From Micrasema longulum (Eukaryota; Arthropoda; Insecta; Trichoptera; Brachycentridae), in assembly GCA_022494885.1 (NCBI GenBank), contig JAGVSM010002413.1:62001-126000 (forward strand): a stretch of 64,000 nucleotides of DNA, in the 5' to 3' direction. Below, piece by piece: positions 12,655-25,784 of this stretch (positions are counted from its first letter, which is position 1; every line of letters begins with the position of its first letter). The position numbers and the translations under genes are program-made. The notes under the pieces are model-generated. The model did no database searches and was not told where the DNA came from. It worked only from the letters and a program-made list of their open reading frames with translations.

Positions 12655-12775
12655 TATACTTATTTAAACACTTATATAAATATACAGTTTACATTCATAT
12701 CTATAAGGGCGAGCATATTGCCTTAAGGCGATTTCTTCCTATTTTCCCAGACCGTTCAATTTGAGAAAATCAGTG
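12655..12775 (-). mobile_element. LINE 3' tail
   Basis: Shares gggcgagcatattgccttaag and the following cccagaccgttcaattt with the tail at 2791-2909. It touches the mariner relic at its left. Confidence 0.6.
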
Positions 12776-14440
12776 GTATATGAACATATTGTTTGTGTAT
12801 TATAATATTTTCATTACGTAACAAAATATTGATGAACATATTGCGTATTTTAAAATAAATAAAAATTAACTAAATATCTACTCTATACTATGAAGAGAAG
12901 ATAGGGTAAATAGGGAAGTTACATTTATGTAACAGAAACGAGAGCGAAACACAATTTCGATAACGTTAGTGAGATAGATGTATGTAATACGAACGAACTT
13001 ACGAAACGAAGGTATGACATGCTAAGGGATCTGCACCCGGTTCTTGTGATCTCACCTGTGCTCCTAACTCTGCTAACACAAATAATGAATGCATTAATAA
13101 TAGTTTTTGTTCCGACGGGAAATTCCTTCCAGTGCCAGTTTAGTGAGCCGAATCCGTTTTCGAACCGGACTTCTCAAAATACCCATTATATCATCAATAC
13201 CACGACTCGAAACATAATTCTTACAATTGTGGTCAGTTATTTTAGCTGTGAAATATACTTGCGTTTATTTATTTACTTTATTTCTGCCATTTACTTTACG
13301 CGTTATTAAAAAGTGCTCATGAAACATTTATAATAGGGGAGAAAGAATATTACACATGGATTAATACACATAAAAACACATACATATTTTATAATTAGTG
13401 ATTTTATTATTTTCATTTATTTATTATGATTCACAAATAATAAACAATGCATACAAGATTGGTATTATAATAATCACATGTTGTAATGCTGAGATGTTAT
13501 TCATCAATTACATGTGAACTTTGAAATTTAATTTTTATTTTTAAATGGACAAGCTTAATTAAATTCTATTAATATTATGAAAGTTATTTTGTACTAACAT
13601 GTTATTAAAAAATATTTTACTTATCATAAAGGACTATTTGATTTTATAAATTGCGTTACAGTTCCTTTGCAAATTTACTACAAGTTTTTAAAAAATATAA
13701 TAACTTAATATCTATATTACACAAATTATAACTATTATATTTTAACTAAATCTGTTGAAGTTGATATCTTCTTATTGGCAAGAATATATTTGTAATTTTA
13801 TTCTTGTAATTGGACAATGATAAATAAAATACATCAGAATATGAAGCATATTTATTGGCAATAATTTGTATTGTAATATAATAATTTTTATTTAATTAGC
13901 TATGCATTTATAATTAAGTAGTTTTAGTTTTTTTTTTATTGTTAATAAAAAAGTATCCATCTGAGAGCAGGCTGATCCATTTTAGATGGAGACTATCCTA
14001 ACCTGAGGACGCTTCGTATTAATTTTTCATTCACTAGTTTTATATAGATTCCTTGATTTTAAATATGCATATTTATTTGTGCAATTAATTTATAAAATAA
14101 ATAAATAATTGTACTGAGCTACCGTTCAAGATAAAATGTAAATATTCTACTCTACCAAGGCGGTACATGGTTTCTGTTTTTGGTTCTTGTAATTGACTTA
14201 ATTTTAGAAAGTTAAGTAAATTGTTATAATTTATTTGATCTCTAAGGATATCTATCTTAAAATTATTAATACTTGTATCTTAGGAATTTATTTTGAATTC
14301 CCTCGGGAGAAATTGTTGTATCATAATCTAATTGACTCCTTACCAGAGACTCGAATTTACAAAATACATTTTTTAAATATCGTAGCTTTAGAAATGTTGA
14401 TTTGACGCACAACTAGAATTGATTTTTTGTTTTATAAAAT
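12776..14440. other. No gene recognised
   Basis: Very AT-rich sequence with no open frame of interest apart from a 96-codon frame at 13019 that shows no domain and no splice-site support. Probably non-coding. Confidence 0.5.
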
Positions 14441-14463
14441 AAAAAAAAAAATAATGTTACACA

Positions 14464-14640
14464 AGTGATCACCTAAACTAGCCAATGACAACTCACAAGA
14501 CCTGTAAACGCCCAGACTTACACATACATACCCCTCTCAAAAATGTTCTCCATCTCTGTTGTATATTTTGATACACTCTGTAGAAGGCGAAATTAAGTAC
14601 TTGTCTATTAATATTTGGATGCACCCAAAACATTGTTTAT
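14464..14640 (-). repeat. Family D repeat, diverged copy
   Basis: Matches family D in reverse: ctagccaatgacaactcac, cctgtaaacgcccagactt, tgttctccatctctgttgta and an end near catcttgttt-like aaaacattgtttattgat. Half length and diverged. Confidence 0.6.
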
Positions 14641-14870
14641 TGATAAGAATTTAATAAAGAAAGAGGGAATTGATAAAGAAATAACCATAAACTGTATTGT
14701 CCAAGAACAATGAATTTTTATTTTTTTGATTGTTTTCATAGTAGAGTAATCCCCTTTGTTTCTAAAGGGCCAAATACAGCAAATCATTGAGTCTCTGGGT
14801 GTTTTTAGGTGTCCCACGAGAATTTAGTATTTTGACTTTAAAAGGAATGTGAGAATATGTAAAAAAACAC

Positions 14871-15055
14871 TAATCGGAGGCGATACGATTAGCTGCCACT
14901 TTCTGCGGATGCCTCATGAAAGCCTTACCACGCTTGCTTACTTTACGAATCGGGTTCTCAACTTTCTGGACGTCCTATGCTCATGACGGCTACGGGACGT
15001 AGACCTAATTTAGAAGGACGCAAAAAAGTTGGCAGACGAAATAGAGGCCTAACAG
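14871..15055 (-). repeat. Dispersed repeat R, copy 3 (reverse)
   Basis: Reverse match to 7990-8350: gaggcgatacgattagctg, ctgcggatgcctcatgaaag, ctggacgtcc and ggacgcaaaaaagttgg. Truncated. Confidence 0.55.
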
Positions 15056-15349
15056 CTGTTTGTGGACGCCATATGTTCCAACTAGGGAACCGGGCATGGA
15101 ATAATTATGATTGTTGCTAAAAAGTCTTTTAATAATATATCTAACATGTACACCATTAGATTTTCGTGTCTTTTTTATTTTATTTTTTTTAAAGTTTTTT
15201 TATTTGAAATTTATTTATTTACCCTTGCGGATTATTGCATTCATTTTACAAAAATTATATATATATTTTTTATTTATACTCTATTATTGATAATTATATT
15301 TTTAACGCCCTTTGAAATGTTTGTTTGAGTCTTTTGTTTAGTTTTGTCT

Positions 15350-16260
15350 GATAGTTTATTGAATAATTTCAGTCCCTGCTTTATCTCGATTGTCCTTGTC
15401 TTGTTTTGGTATGTTGTATGTGGTATTGTTCTGATATTCTTGTATTATGTCCTTGTTTATTTCTTTTTTTTCAGTTTTAGTTCTTTGTCTACAATAATAT
15501 CAGTGGCTAATTTATGAATAAATTTTAAAGATTCTAGTTGAAAAAGTTCATTCACACTATTATTTTTAGTTTTAAAAAAAAGTTCTTTAGTTGGTGTTAG
15601 ATAATGGATGTCATTTACAAGCTTCAATATTTCATTTTGCTGTCGTTGTAGTCTGTTATTTTGGTTTCCTGTTCATCAAAGTTGTTGCATATAACATAAG
15701 ATTTTTGAAAAAAGACTCGATAATTTTGCTATTTTGCTAATTAAATTATTAATGTGAGCTGTCCGTTTCAATTTTCTGTCTATTGTTAGTCCTAAATATT
15801 TAACATGTTTTGGTTTTTATGCCCCACTGTCCCGAATGTGTAGATTAGTCAATTCATCACACGACTTGAAATTTTTTGGGATAGATCTTCCGGCTTTTCG
15901 TAGATCTCTTCGCGACTAAACAGTGTGGGATGAAGTTGGATTGGCATGGTTTAGCTCAAAGTTTTAGGTCTTTCGTTTTTTTTATATATTGTAAACTATT
16001 ATTGTTTTGCCCTTGTTTGTCTTTGCTAAATAGTTTTATGTTCTTTTTGTTCAGTTTCTTTCATTTATGTTCCTTCATGTAACTGTTGTAATTGGCTTAG
16101 GCCGTATATATATAATAAATAAATAAATTTTCAATTTCAATTAGTCGTTCTTCGTTTATGTTTGCATCTATTTTATGTATTTTTTTTCTAGATTCATAAT
16201 TTAGTTTAATACGATTTAAAAATAATCTGCTTTCTTGAAATAAAATGCCTACCTAATTAC
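15350..16260 (-). pseudogene. LINE relic on - strand, interrupted by a second LINE tail
   Basis: The - strand encodes HVKYLGLTIDRKLKR near 15800, the conserved block after the catalytic core of CR1/Jockey-type reverse transcriptases, and NINEERLIEIEN near 16140. Stops break the frame. From about 15885 to 16125 a + strand LINE 3' end interrupts it. Confidence 0.65.
15885..16125 (+). mobile_element. LINE 3' end, inserted
   Basis: Ends with aattggcttaggccgtatat and a taat/aaat simple tail. The same 3' end is found at 50760-51147, where a MITE has inserted into it. This copy therefore shows the empty site for that MITE. Confidence 0.65.
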
Positions 16261-16929
16261 TTCTATTGCTCATTAATCTGTCTATTGTGGTAAAGGCAAA
16301 TACATCCAGAGACAACTTTATTTTTGTGACGAATGTTCTTAGAAAACTATCGGCACCATCTCTGTCGAAATTCCTCGCTGAAAAGATATTGAAATGTGTC
16401 ATGAAATGTGACCATCACTAACGCTAATAGTATTATTTACCTCGCCGCAGCACCTCGTCAGCTGATTGCTACGGACGTGGACAGTGGGTTGCGAGTTGCG
16501 ACGTGTGACGTGGACCGGGGTGAACCCGAAATTCCTCACGTGATATTTATCAAAACAAATTTCCTTTAAAATTTCCTACTCGTCGGGTCAAGTAACTGAA
16601 CTTTAAGAATGTTAATTATTTTTATTTTTCATTTATTTACACAACTCGCAATTGTTTAGTTTTGTCATTTTTTATACAATGTATATATAATGACGAATGT
16701 ACCTACCCATAACGAGTAATATCAACACAGTAGGTAATATGATTAGCGGGTGTATGATTTTTGAGGATGCTTCGCCGACTAATAAAAAATCATACGCGTG
16801 TAAAAACAAAATTTACTAACGCATATACTCCTACCCGTCGCGAAATATCTACACAGGTCGCAGTGACGTCAGGAGCTTATATAGCATCGACCCCCTTATT
16901 AAAATGCCTACAATAATATAGGTCTAATA

Positions 16930-17270
16930 TTATGTCTTTCCTAATGAAGGACTCTGTAATCTGAATCTCACCTACGTGATAAAGGTTTCAGCTCTTTTAC
17001 TTCACAAAAGTCAACAGATGGAAGCGTTGAGGAAATGTGGATGTTCAAACATGGGCAGAATGGTGAATGTTACACAGTGTGTAAAGTGGCCACTTAAACC
17101 AGCCAATGACAGGTCATAAGCTCTGTAAATGCCTAGACTTCCATATTCCCTTCTCAAAAATGTTTTCCCTCTCTGTTGAAATAAATGTAAATATGAACAA
17201 CTTCCTAGGGAGGTAATCCAGCCAGTCTGCAAGCATTTGGACATACTCAAACATTGTTAACTTAATACGC
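16930..17270 (-). repeat. Family D repeat, nearly full copy
   Basis: Reverse of the consensus: gaatctcacctacgtgataa, ggcagaatggtgaatgttac, acagtgtgtaaagtggccac and catttggacatactcaaaca. Its 5' end lies next to the LINE at 17277. Confidence 0.85.
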
Positions 17271-17276
17271 TTATTT

Positions 17277-17815
17277 CTAACAACGGCAGTTGTAGACCTG
17301 AGATTGGTCGCAGGATTCAAATAGCCAAAGAAGCAATTAACCGTTTGGAGAAGATTTGGCGAGATCGAGGTAAATCAATAAACACAAAAAGCGGTTGATG
17401 GAAGCCCTGGTATTCTCCGTTTTCTTATATGGGGCTGAAACGTGGATAATGCGTGCCTACGAGAGGAAGAGGATCGATGCATTCGAGATGTGGTGTTGGA
17501 GAAGGCTGCTGCGTGTGCCTTGGACAGCCAGAAGGACGAATGCTTCATTACTGGAAGAGCTCCATATTACAACTCGTCTGTCAGTGGTGTGTTTGAGAAG
17601 GATACTATCTTTCTTTGGACAAATTGCTAGGCGTGAGCCAGACAATCTAGAAAAAGCAATAATGTCTGGCCGAGTTGAAAGTAAGATTGACAAAATAAAG
17701 GTAGCTACGGGACTAAAGTTTGATGAGTCAGTTCGTCGGGCTGAGGACAGACTGGAGTGGAACAGACTGATGAGAAGTGTTCACGGTGATCACGATCCTC
17801 AGCATTGAGGGACTG
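17277..17815 (+). pseudogene. LINE reverse transcriptase, C-terminal part
   Basis: This is the 3' end of a lepidopteran 'endonuclease-reverse transcriptase' LINE. The first piece reads IGRRIQIAKEAINRLEKIW; a one-base loss near 17390 shifts the frame, and 17395-17805 continues as EALVFSVFLYGAETW, FEMWCWRRLLRVPW, RRTNASLLEELHI and ends in HGDHDPQH, the usual end of this family. About 15 residues usual before the IKVATG block are missing. The catalytic FADD region is absent, so it is a truncated copy. It is the best preserved LINE tail in the left half. Confidence 0.85.
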
Positions 17816-17939
17816 ACTTGGAAGAAAAAGAAGAAGACAATTATTAATATAAAGCATTCGATTGAGTTCATTTATTATATATATATCTACGAGAATGTAC
17901 TAAAATTTAGCAATAGCAAAGCATTGCCGGGTTCAGCTC

Positions 17940-18130
17940 GTTACTTATATTTACGAGTATCCGCAAAATGACGCGATACAGGATCCGGGAGTAGCTAGTT
18001 CCGGTTTCTGTCTGAAGTCCCACGCTCGGGCTCAGCCGGCGTTGGGTATTCACTATTCACGTGACCCGGAAGGCTCTACGCCGCCGCGCCGCACCGTCAG
18101 CTGTGAGCTGTAAGCTAGGCAGGTAAGCAG
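17940..18130. other. Local GC-rich patch
   Basis: A GC- and CpG-rich patch with cctacgccgccgcgc-like sequence around 18071-18090. It shares tacgagtatccg with a similar patch at 22030-22100. No open frame or promoter element convincing enough to call. Possibly a remnant of a GC-rich mobile element. Confidence 0.35.
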
Positions 18131-18354
18131 GTAGGCACGTGTACGTACTGTGTAGTATGGATCTGTTCGGTAACTAACCTACGCGGCCTAAGCTGACATA
18201 CTCCACCTCTAATGCTGCTCTTTTGTTAAAGATCATCTTCGGATCGCGGCCATTATATACGCATATGTATTTCCTAAACTATTATTTAACATTCACGTTT
18301 TGCATAACGCTCTTGTAACGCTGGCGCTGTAGTCGAGTACATACACCTGGCCCT

Positions 18355-18477
18355 CGATTACAATGGGAAGGTTAGACATTTACCGATGTTTGTCGATATA
18401 GCAAAATCGAATTTTCCGCGCCAAAATATCAATATTTGCATGAAATTTTGTCGGAAACGTGATTGGTAATACATTTG
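18355..18477 (+). repeat. Possible end of a ggccc-attacaatgg MITE
   Basis: The sequence ggccctcgattacaatggga at 18351-18370 matches the terminal inverted repeat of the element at 35798-36052. The rest of the element was not recognised here. Confidence 0.4.
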
Positions 18478-18868
18478 TTTTTTTAAAAATTTATTTATAT
18501 ACAATTTTTAAAAACCCGTTAGGGTTACATTAGAAATGTTATATTGTCTAGTCATTTTATGTCTCATCTAGTCTAGTTAGTTCAGTCATCATGTGCTTTT
18601 TCAGATTGATTTTAAATTTGTCTCCAGTAAAAGTTTTCAAGTAGTAAGGTAAGTCGTTGTAGTGTTTAAGTCCATTATGTAGTATTTTTGACTGTCCTGT
18701 ATTTGTCTTCGCTTTTTCAATATGATAGTGTTGTTGTTGTCTGGTGTTATATTTGTGTGTGTCAGCATTTTTGGCTAATATTATGTCGTCGTCTTGTATG
18801 TTTAGAATCGATATTCGCAATAACACGATTAAAATAAACATATAATCACTTTTGTTATGTGACAATTT
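18478..18868 (-). pseudogene. LINE reverse transcriptase, C-terminal tail
   Basis: The - strand frame (18865-18557) ends in the typical tail of a LINE reverse transcriptase: HKYNTRQQQHYHIEKAKT followed by a GLKHYNDLP block and a FKINLKKHM block (family pattern WNSLP and FK..LK..L). The 3' simple tail is the ttta-rich stretch at 18483-18500. Only the last ~90 residues are present. Confidence 0.75.
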
Positions 18869-18869
18869 T

Positions 18870-19078
18870 TTCTCAAAAAGGAATAACCTGCTAAGCGTAT
18901 TTAGACGCTTGTCAGCAGGTGAGATAGAGGGGATATGGAAGGAAGTAGTGAAAAATACACTACAACACCCAGACCAATTGAGAAAAAAATCTTTCTTGGA
19001 TTATTTTCTTGCAGCTGGCGGGAATCGAACCCGCGACGCCAGTTTCACAGTTGGCCGTCTTACCAACTGCGCACCAAT
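18870..19078 (-). repeat. SINE family 3 (antisense)
   Basis: Contains cctgctaagcgtatttagac, tacactacaacacccagacc and a well-kept tRNA-like head in reverse: ggcgggaatcgaacccgcga and ggccgtcttaccaactgcgc. The head keeps both promoter boxes but lacks a full cloverleaf. Confidence 0.85.
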
Positions 19079-19637
19079 ATTAAACTCTGCCATTCGATAA
19101 CATGTATAGGTTAAAATAATTTTAAAAACGTACACACAACATGTTCGAAAAAGACTTTGCCTGGTAATCAACATTTTAAAATCCCTCTTCCTTGCTCAAT
19201 TTTTTTCCCTTAAAAATACGAGGCTTGTGACCTGGCATTATTTAAATAAATTTAAGTGGTCTTACAACAACGTTTTTTTATTAGTTTCATTTTATTATTT
19301 TTGGTAAATGTAAATATCTTAGTTTTGAGAAAATTCTAATTGACTATACCGACGGATTGTAATCGTGGTCCTGCACCTACATACACTTGCCTAGCGTTCG
19401 GCGTTTATATTACGTGTCTACTAAGAAGTGTGTCACACTTTACATGCTGCGAATCTAAATTATCCAATATTTTATTTGTCTAATAATTAGTAATTTCAAA
19501 TCTCCGACTTCAAAAACCTACGCTCAGATATTTAATATTGAAACCTTTTTTGAATGCTACAGAAAATTGTATTATTTTCTTTTATTTTCCTTAGTGACTT
19601 AAAAGATATATTTTTAACTTTATAAAAACATTTTTTC

Positions 19638-20032
19638 TTATAATATAAGAAATCAAACACTGATTTGAGTTTATTGAACACTTTATTATTTTTAAAAATA
19701 TGAAAACAAAAATTTTGTGACGATTGTTTCGCCTTGTTAGGGCATTTTTAAACAAATATGAAGATTAGATGGATATAATGTCCTTATATTGTTATATAAT
19801 TCAAGGTATTTAAGTAAAAAATATAAATTATCTTATGAACTTATGAACATGTACTTTAATCATAATTGTGGGAAAAACCAATAGTTTAGGGCAAGTCTGG
19901 GTATTTAATCGGTAATAGGGAATTTAGGTATTTATATTTGAATTTCTAATAAAATTTTTGTTTTTATATTTGTAAAAATAAAATAAACTGTTCAGTAGAC
20001 TCAAATCAGTGTTTGATTTCTTTTATTATAAG
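19638..20032. mobile_element. MITE with ~60-bp terminal inverted repeats
   Basis: The left end has aagaaatcaaacactgattt and the right end the reverse complement aaatcagtgtttgatttctt; pairing runs on through gaacacttta/taaactgttc for about 60 bp. The 395-bp interior is non-coding. The same right end occurs alone at 42955-43045. Confidence 0.8.
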
Positions 20033-20186
20033 TTTAAATCTGGAGTTCTACAAAATAAACACCAAATTAATCAAACATTTTTTCATTAAATACACTGTAT
20101 GTTCCTCCGGTCACTATGTAAATTTCCCATAGACAATACTTGTTCCTCTGTAGTGTAAACAATTAATGCTTTCTAAATCATTCATC

Positions 20187-20455
20187 ATCATCATCATCAT
20201 CATCATCATTCCCTTTCCGCACCTGATGGTGCATAGGACACTGCATTGGTACACCAATCGCGGCGTATCTTGATCATTTTTGTTACACGATGGTTAGATG
20301 ATCAGTCTTACGCTTCAGGTACCAGTCCAGGTACTATGAAATATTTGATTATGACAACCCCCTTTAAAATAAATATTTCATGTCAACCGAATCAAACCCG
20401 AGACCTCTTGCATGGTGGGCAAATACGCTGACCATTACATCACGAGGCCGACAAA
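20187..20455 (-). repeat. SINE family 1 (antisense, near full)
   Basis: Begins with a cat trinucleotide run (20187-20210), then ccctttccgcacctgatggt, the full body, and ends with a tRNA-like head in reverse: atcaaacccgagacctcttg, ggtgggcaaatacgctgacc and cacgaggccgac. The long cat run is the simple 3' tail of the element in reverse. Confidence 0.85.
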
Positions 20456-23239
20456 ATCATTCATAATCATTAACATGCTAAAATAATAACAGTTATACAT
20501 GTTTCGTTTGAATAATAGAGCAGATTCTACTGTCTACAACAGTTTTGTTTTTTATGAATTTTTGTCGAATATATAATATCTGCCTAGCCAGGTGCAACCT
20601 ATTTAAAGGCGACCCTTTTTTTAAATGAGAAACAACATATTTACAAAAAAGAACACAGGTGAAAAATTAATAGCTAACTTATCGACGTGTCTAAGTGTTA
20701 TCTCTGATTTTTGCCTGCACAATTCCATTAATCATAATAAAACATTATTTTATCATTAAGATATCTACATTTTTTAACGACACTTGCAGTTACTTGAAGT
20801 CCGTGTTTAACGAAATTTTGTATTGGTGAGTGTTTTGTATTTTTTCGTAAATACTTTGTTCACATTTATTAATTGAAACCATTTTCCGAATAGTTTAGGG
20901 TTTAAAATCAAAATACAGAATTAATGTATGTATATATTATTTAATAATTCCACAGATATTCAACACAAAAATCCGAATGCGCGCTTGTGCGAATTTCGAA
21001 TATCACCGTGAGTCACTGTATACGTTGTTAAAAAACATGGTAAATCTTCGATAGCCTCTAGGTTTCTTAGAAAAACACGCATCCTAGATAGAACCTAGAT
21101 ATCATGTCTCAATCTATATATAAAAAAGGCAATGTTCGTATGTGTGTCCTCGATAGACTAAATAATTACTGGACCGATTGACGTGCGGTTTTCATCGAAA
21201 TGTAGTTCTTTGCCATGAGCATATTTATAGCTATTAAAATTCAATAGATGATGTTACAGTTCTCTTCCCATATTTTTACAGTCAAATTAGCAAATACCAC
21301 AAAAAATACTGGGCCTTATAGTATCAATAAAAATTCAGTTAAAAGCATTAATAAATTTTAATTAGTTTTATGAATATTTAAAACCTTATTTTTGTGTTCA
21401 AATTTTACTAAATGTTATTAAATATTTGTATATAACCACTTACCGACTTTCTATGCCTACCGGTTTCAAACGTACGGAGACGTAACTCAGGGAATCTTCA
21501 TGTGCCTATGTTTCGCTCAACGAAGTTCGGCGTAAGGTCTTTGGAAAATATTGGGCATTTCAAATTTAATAAACTACCCGATGAGCTAAAACACGAAAAT
21601 TCGAATAGCAAATCTAAAAGTGTCGCAATTAAAGAGTATTACTTGAGTCTTTTTTGATAGTGATACTTATTAATGTAATTTATATAGATGGTGTAAAGTA
21701 CTGTGGTTTATGTTTCTTATACAATGTTTTTTTACTATTTCGGATGTAACTGTATTTGAAATTATGTATTGTCACAAAAATGTTTTTTTTTTTTATGTGC
21801 GATCCTAAATGAGTTATTTTTAATAACTCCTGGGAGTATAATATCTACTATATGTATTATATGTTTTATTGAGAAAAAAATATCGTGTTCTTGTTTTTCA
21901 GAACGCGTATTTCCCCGAAAAATAATTTAAATATTTTCCCGTCTGTATTAAGGATATGGTAGCGTATTAATTTGTAATAGAAATGTCATAATGTGCGGAA
22001 TCACAAGACTCGACGCGATTTGCTTTATACGAGTATCCGGTAATGGGAATCGGCGCCGGACGGGTTCCGTCTCCGTCCTTGTGTGGAATGTGAGGTGAGG
22101 TCACACAAGCCGCGACATCTTATTTTACTATAATCTTAATCACTTTATTTAAGAGGCAAGTTTATAGACTCATTGAACTACTTTAGATAAAAATAGAAGT
22201 AATTTGGAAAGTCATCAAATTACTTACTTAACAATTTTTAGAGTCTTGGGTACCTATGAACCTGGTATAAAATTATGCCTATATATAGTGGTAATACGGA
22301 TTGTAAAGTAAACCTCGCATAAAGTTTTATTTGGTGCCTACCTCAAGATCTGGGATAGCGACCGTATAAACTTATTCAATTCAAATTTATTCAAATTCAT
22401 ATTAGGTCAAACTGGTATAAGCCCGCGATTTGTCATCTGTCACATTTTCCGTAGTAAAATGGATTGTATTTATCTCGAATTTTAACAATATTAATCATGA
22501 AAACATGTATATGTAAAACTAATATATCAATAAATAAATTCAAAGCATTTTTTTTTTTAATTTTGCACCCGAGCAAAAACGACATTCTACTTTAATTAGT
22601 ATAACTGTATTATTATTTCCTGTTCCTCTTTTTATTTCCTATAAATGTTCAATTTTCAAGTCACTCTCCATGCACAAGAGCTAGTCTCTTTTTGGAGTTT
22701 TACAGTTATTAACTAGATATATAAAAGTAGATTGTAATAAAACAAAAAAATGTGTAATTTATGTAAATACATAATATATCAATTAATTTTAAAAAAATCT
22801 TTCCGGAGATTTTAAAGTTTGTGAATGTAAAAATGATCATTTAATTTACATGACATCCAGATAAATTTTTCTTTGCAAATATTTTAACAATAAAAATCAC
22901 TTATTTTAATATTATGGTAGCTGTAAGTACAAATAACTAGGATTTTATTATTTTACTTTTAAAAGATGTATGTACTTTTGTTCTTTATCAATTCAATTAT
23001 TATATGTTTACTTTATGACATTCTAACTAACGCCTGTTTTAAAACTAATTACATTGTCTCCACAGATTGCTTTGAAATCCCGGCTTTTTTATGTTACATT
23101 ATATTTTCTTGTCACACGTGTAATAATTTTAATGATTAACGATTCGGACATTCATTATGTCTTTGTTCAGCGTCTATTTTGTTATTCGACATGACAGACA
23201 TCAATAATATGATTGAAAAATTTGCCCATTTCTATGTGT
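20456..23239. other. No gene recognised
   Basis: AT-rich. A GC-richer patch lies at about 22000-22110. Repeated near-identical phrases such as ttaactagatataaaaaagt occur at 22710 and 23760, pointing to more unnamed repeats. No exon found. Confidence 0.45.
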
Positions 23240-23640
23240 TATAGCAAATGAGCCCAAATAACTCAAAATCAAATGTTAGTAAAATATTGTATTATAATAT
23301 TTTCTCTCAATATTAGAAGCATAAATAGAATTTTCGATGACCTCATGGTCCTGCTATCTATCATTGACTGTGATTTCGATATTGTAATCTTGTATGAATG
23401 CTGGATTAACAACAACTTTATAACAAAACACATTGATAAATATACCCATCACTATAATTTTAAAAAAATAAACTCGAAATTATGGATTTGCTGTTTTTAT
23501 TCAAACTCAAATGTCATGTACAATAAACGAAATATCAATTGTGCAATCAAACTGTTCGGAGATTGATATAGGTAATTCGATTTTGATTAGCTATTATACC
23601 ATACGGGGCCACTTTGTACGGTGACTTATTTTACTATAAT
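23240..23640 (+). pseudogene. LINE endonuclease domain, N-terminal relic
   Basis: The frame 23273-23566 contains SLNIRSINRIFDDLMVLLS and DFDIVILYECW, the first two conserved blocks of the apurinic-type endonuclease of CR1-like LINEs (family patterns NIRSI..NFDEL and DIIxLTETW). The frame stops after about 97 codons and no reverse transcriptase follows. Confidence 0.7.
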
Positions 23641-23882
23641 GGTCATAAATAATATATTTATTTATTCATTTAAAATTACATTCGTTTAAATATAAATGAA
23701 CTTATTAAGGCTTTTTAAGCTGTGCCCGTGCCAAGCCATAGTAATAGTAATATTATAACATTAACTAGATATAAAAAAGTAGATTGTAATAAAATATACA
23801 ATACATAGGAAAATTAATTAATTTATTATTAATTATAATGACATGCGATGCAATAAAATAACAATCCAGAAAAACAAGATAT

Positions 23883-23999
23883 AAGTATTTTACAACAGAG
23901 ATGAAGAACATTTAAGAGAAGGTAATATAGAAGTCTAGGCATCTACAGGGCTTATGACCTGTCAATGGCTGGTTTAAGTGGCCACTTTACACACTGTAA
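23883..23999 (+). repeat. Family D repeat, truncated copy
   Basis: Starts at ttttacaacagagatgaaga and stops inside the central block ggccactttacacactgt. It faces the full, oppositely oriented copy at 24012-24435, so the two form an inverted pair. Confidence 0.8.
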
Positions 24000-24011
24000 T
24001 ATTAATTATTA

Positions 24012-24435
24012 CATGGACAAACTCAAAATATTGTTGATAAATTACCTGGTCCATGAAGAAGTATAGAAATTGAAAAAATAACATTTTCAGGCGTTGCCTA
24101 GTATATGTAGGTGAAATAATTCAATTAGATGAATCTCGCCCGCATAAATAAAGGTTTCAGCTCTTTAACTTCACAAACATCAACAGATGAAAGAATTGAA
24201 GGAATATACATGTTCAAATATAGGCAGAATGGTGAATGTTACACAGTGTGTAAAGTGGCCACTTAAACCAGCCATTGACAGGTCATAAGCCCTGTAGATG
24301 CCTAGACTTCTAAATTACCTTCTCTTAAATGTTCTTCATCTCTGTTGTAAAATGTTAATATAAACAGCTCCCCAGGGAGTTGAATCCAGTCCGTGTCTAC
24401 AAAAATTTGGACAAACTCAAAATATTGTTAAGATA
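24012..24435 (-). repeat. Family D repeat, full-length copy
   Basis: Full copy in reverse. Both ends carry ggacaaactcaaaatattgt in the same orientation (24015 and 24412), so its ends are direct and not inverted repeats. This copy is used here to define the family. Confidence 0.85.
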
Positions 24436-24577
24436 TAAGTAACAAATAATAAAGTTCCAAAGAATACAATGTAAAAAAAACATATATAAATATTAAAATA
24501 TAAATTATACAAATTTAGATTCATTCATAATCAAATATACAAAATAATAGTATCATTGAAATCAATAGAAAAATAAT

Positions 24578-24602
24578 AATATATATATATATATATATAT
24601 AA
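24578..24602. repeat. AT dinucleotide microsatellite
   Basis: About 11 at repeats. Confidence 0.95.
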
Positions 24603-25194
24603 AAACATAATTGAAATGATAGTTGGGATATGGTTTCTAAAAACTCACTCTATCCTGTAATAAGAAATGGGAGTAATAAATTATAAGTCAAATAATAGTG
24701 AGTACTAAATTAAATAATACAAAAATACATACTGAAAAAACATAAAAATATCCAATAAAAATGTCAATTTTTGCTAATTGCTTGTCTCGAACTTTAAAAA
24801 AATTGACAACCTCGTCCCTATCGATGTGCAGCAACCAATTGCAAACATTTTTCTTAAATATATATATTTATAATAATATCTTTATTTGATTTAAAGACAG
24901 TCAGATTTACATAGTCCATATTATAAAATATAATATGAAGCTTTTTTGCATGTTCATTTAGTATAATGCACCGGTATTATTATCATTAATAGTAAAATTA
25001 TGCAACAAGATACTCTAAAGATTTATTTTACAGTCTTGTAGACTGCAAAAGTAATTAAAAAGGCAAAGTTTAAAAATCGACTTAACGTACAGCACCGGGC
25101 AGTATAGGAACTCACAATATTTGTTAGTATGAGTATTCACACTGAAATCGACTGATTCGCTTACTTTCGCTCTGCCTATCCATGCAATGCCAAG
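24603..25194. other. No gene; possible LINE tail
   Basis: AT-rich. Around 24880-24950, aatatctttatttgatttaa resembles the 3' tail of a LINE on the - strand, but nothing coding is left. Confidence 0.4.
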
Positions 25195-25412
25195 AGTTTA
25201 GTTAACAATGTTTTCAGTATGTCCAAATGTTTGTAAACGGGCTGCGTTTCCTCTCTAAAGAGTTATTAAGATCTGAATTTAGGCAGAATGGTGAATGTTA
25301 CACAGTGTGTATAGTGGCCACTTAAACCAGCCAAAGACAGGTCATAAGTCCTGCAAATGCCTAGACTTCCACATTCCTGTCTTAAAATGTTTTCCCTCTC
25401 TGTTGTAACAAA
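25195..25412. repeat. Family D repeat, internally inverted copy
   Basis: The first part (aacaatgttttcagtatgtc, 25206 onward) is the start of family D in sense. The second part (ggcagaatggtgaatgttac, 25281 onward) is the middle of family D in reverse. The copy is therefore rearranged, like others of this family. Confidence 0.7.
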
Positions 25413-25784
25413 TTTAAACTTCAGTTAATCACATATTTTAATTTGAAATAATCAATTATATTATTTTTAAAATACCCGCATTCGAGAAGCATACTGCACT
25501 CCCATCTTAATTTTAATGTGAATAATGTCAATAACATTCTAAACGTTTATGAGAAGCTATTTCTTATTATTGATATTGGTATTTTATAATTGTTGCATTT
25601 AATTATGTATTTTGCTGTTATTTTTTTGTTTTATGTTTTTTAATGTTTTAGATTTAAATTGTAAATTAAATTTAAATATTATTATCGATTTTCAGTTATG
25701 ATAACTTTGGTTAAATGTGTTTTCTACCATATTGAGTCATTATGACACATATTGTACATGACACATTGAATAGGTTCCTCGCGT

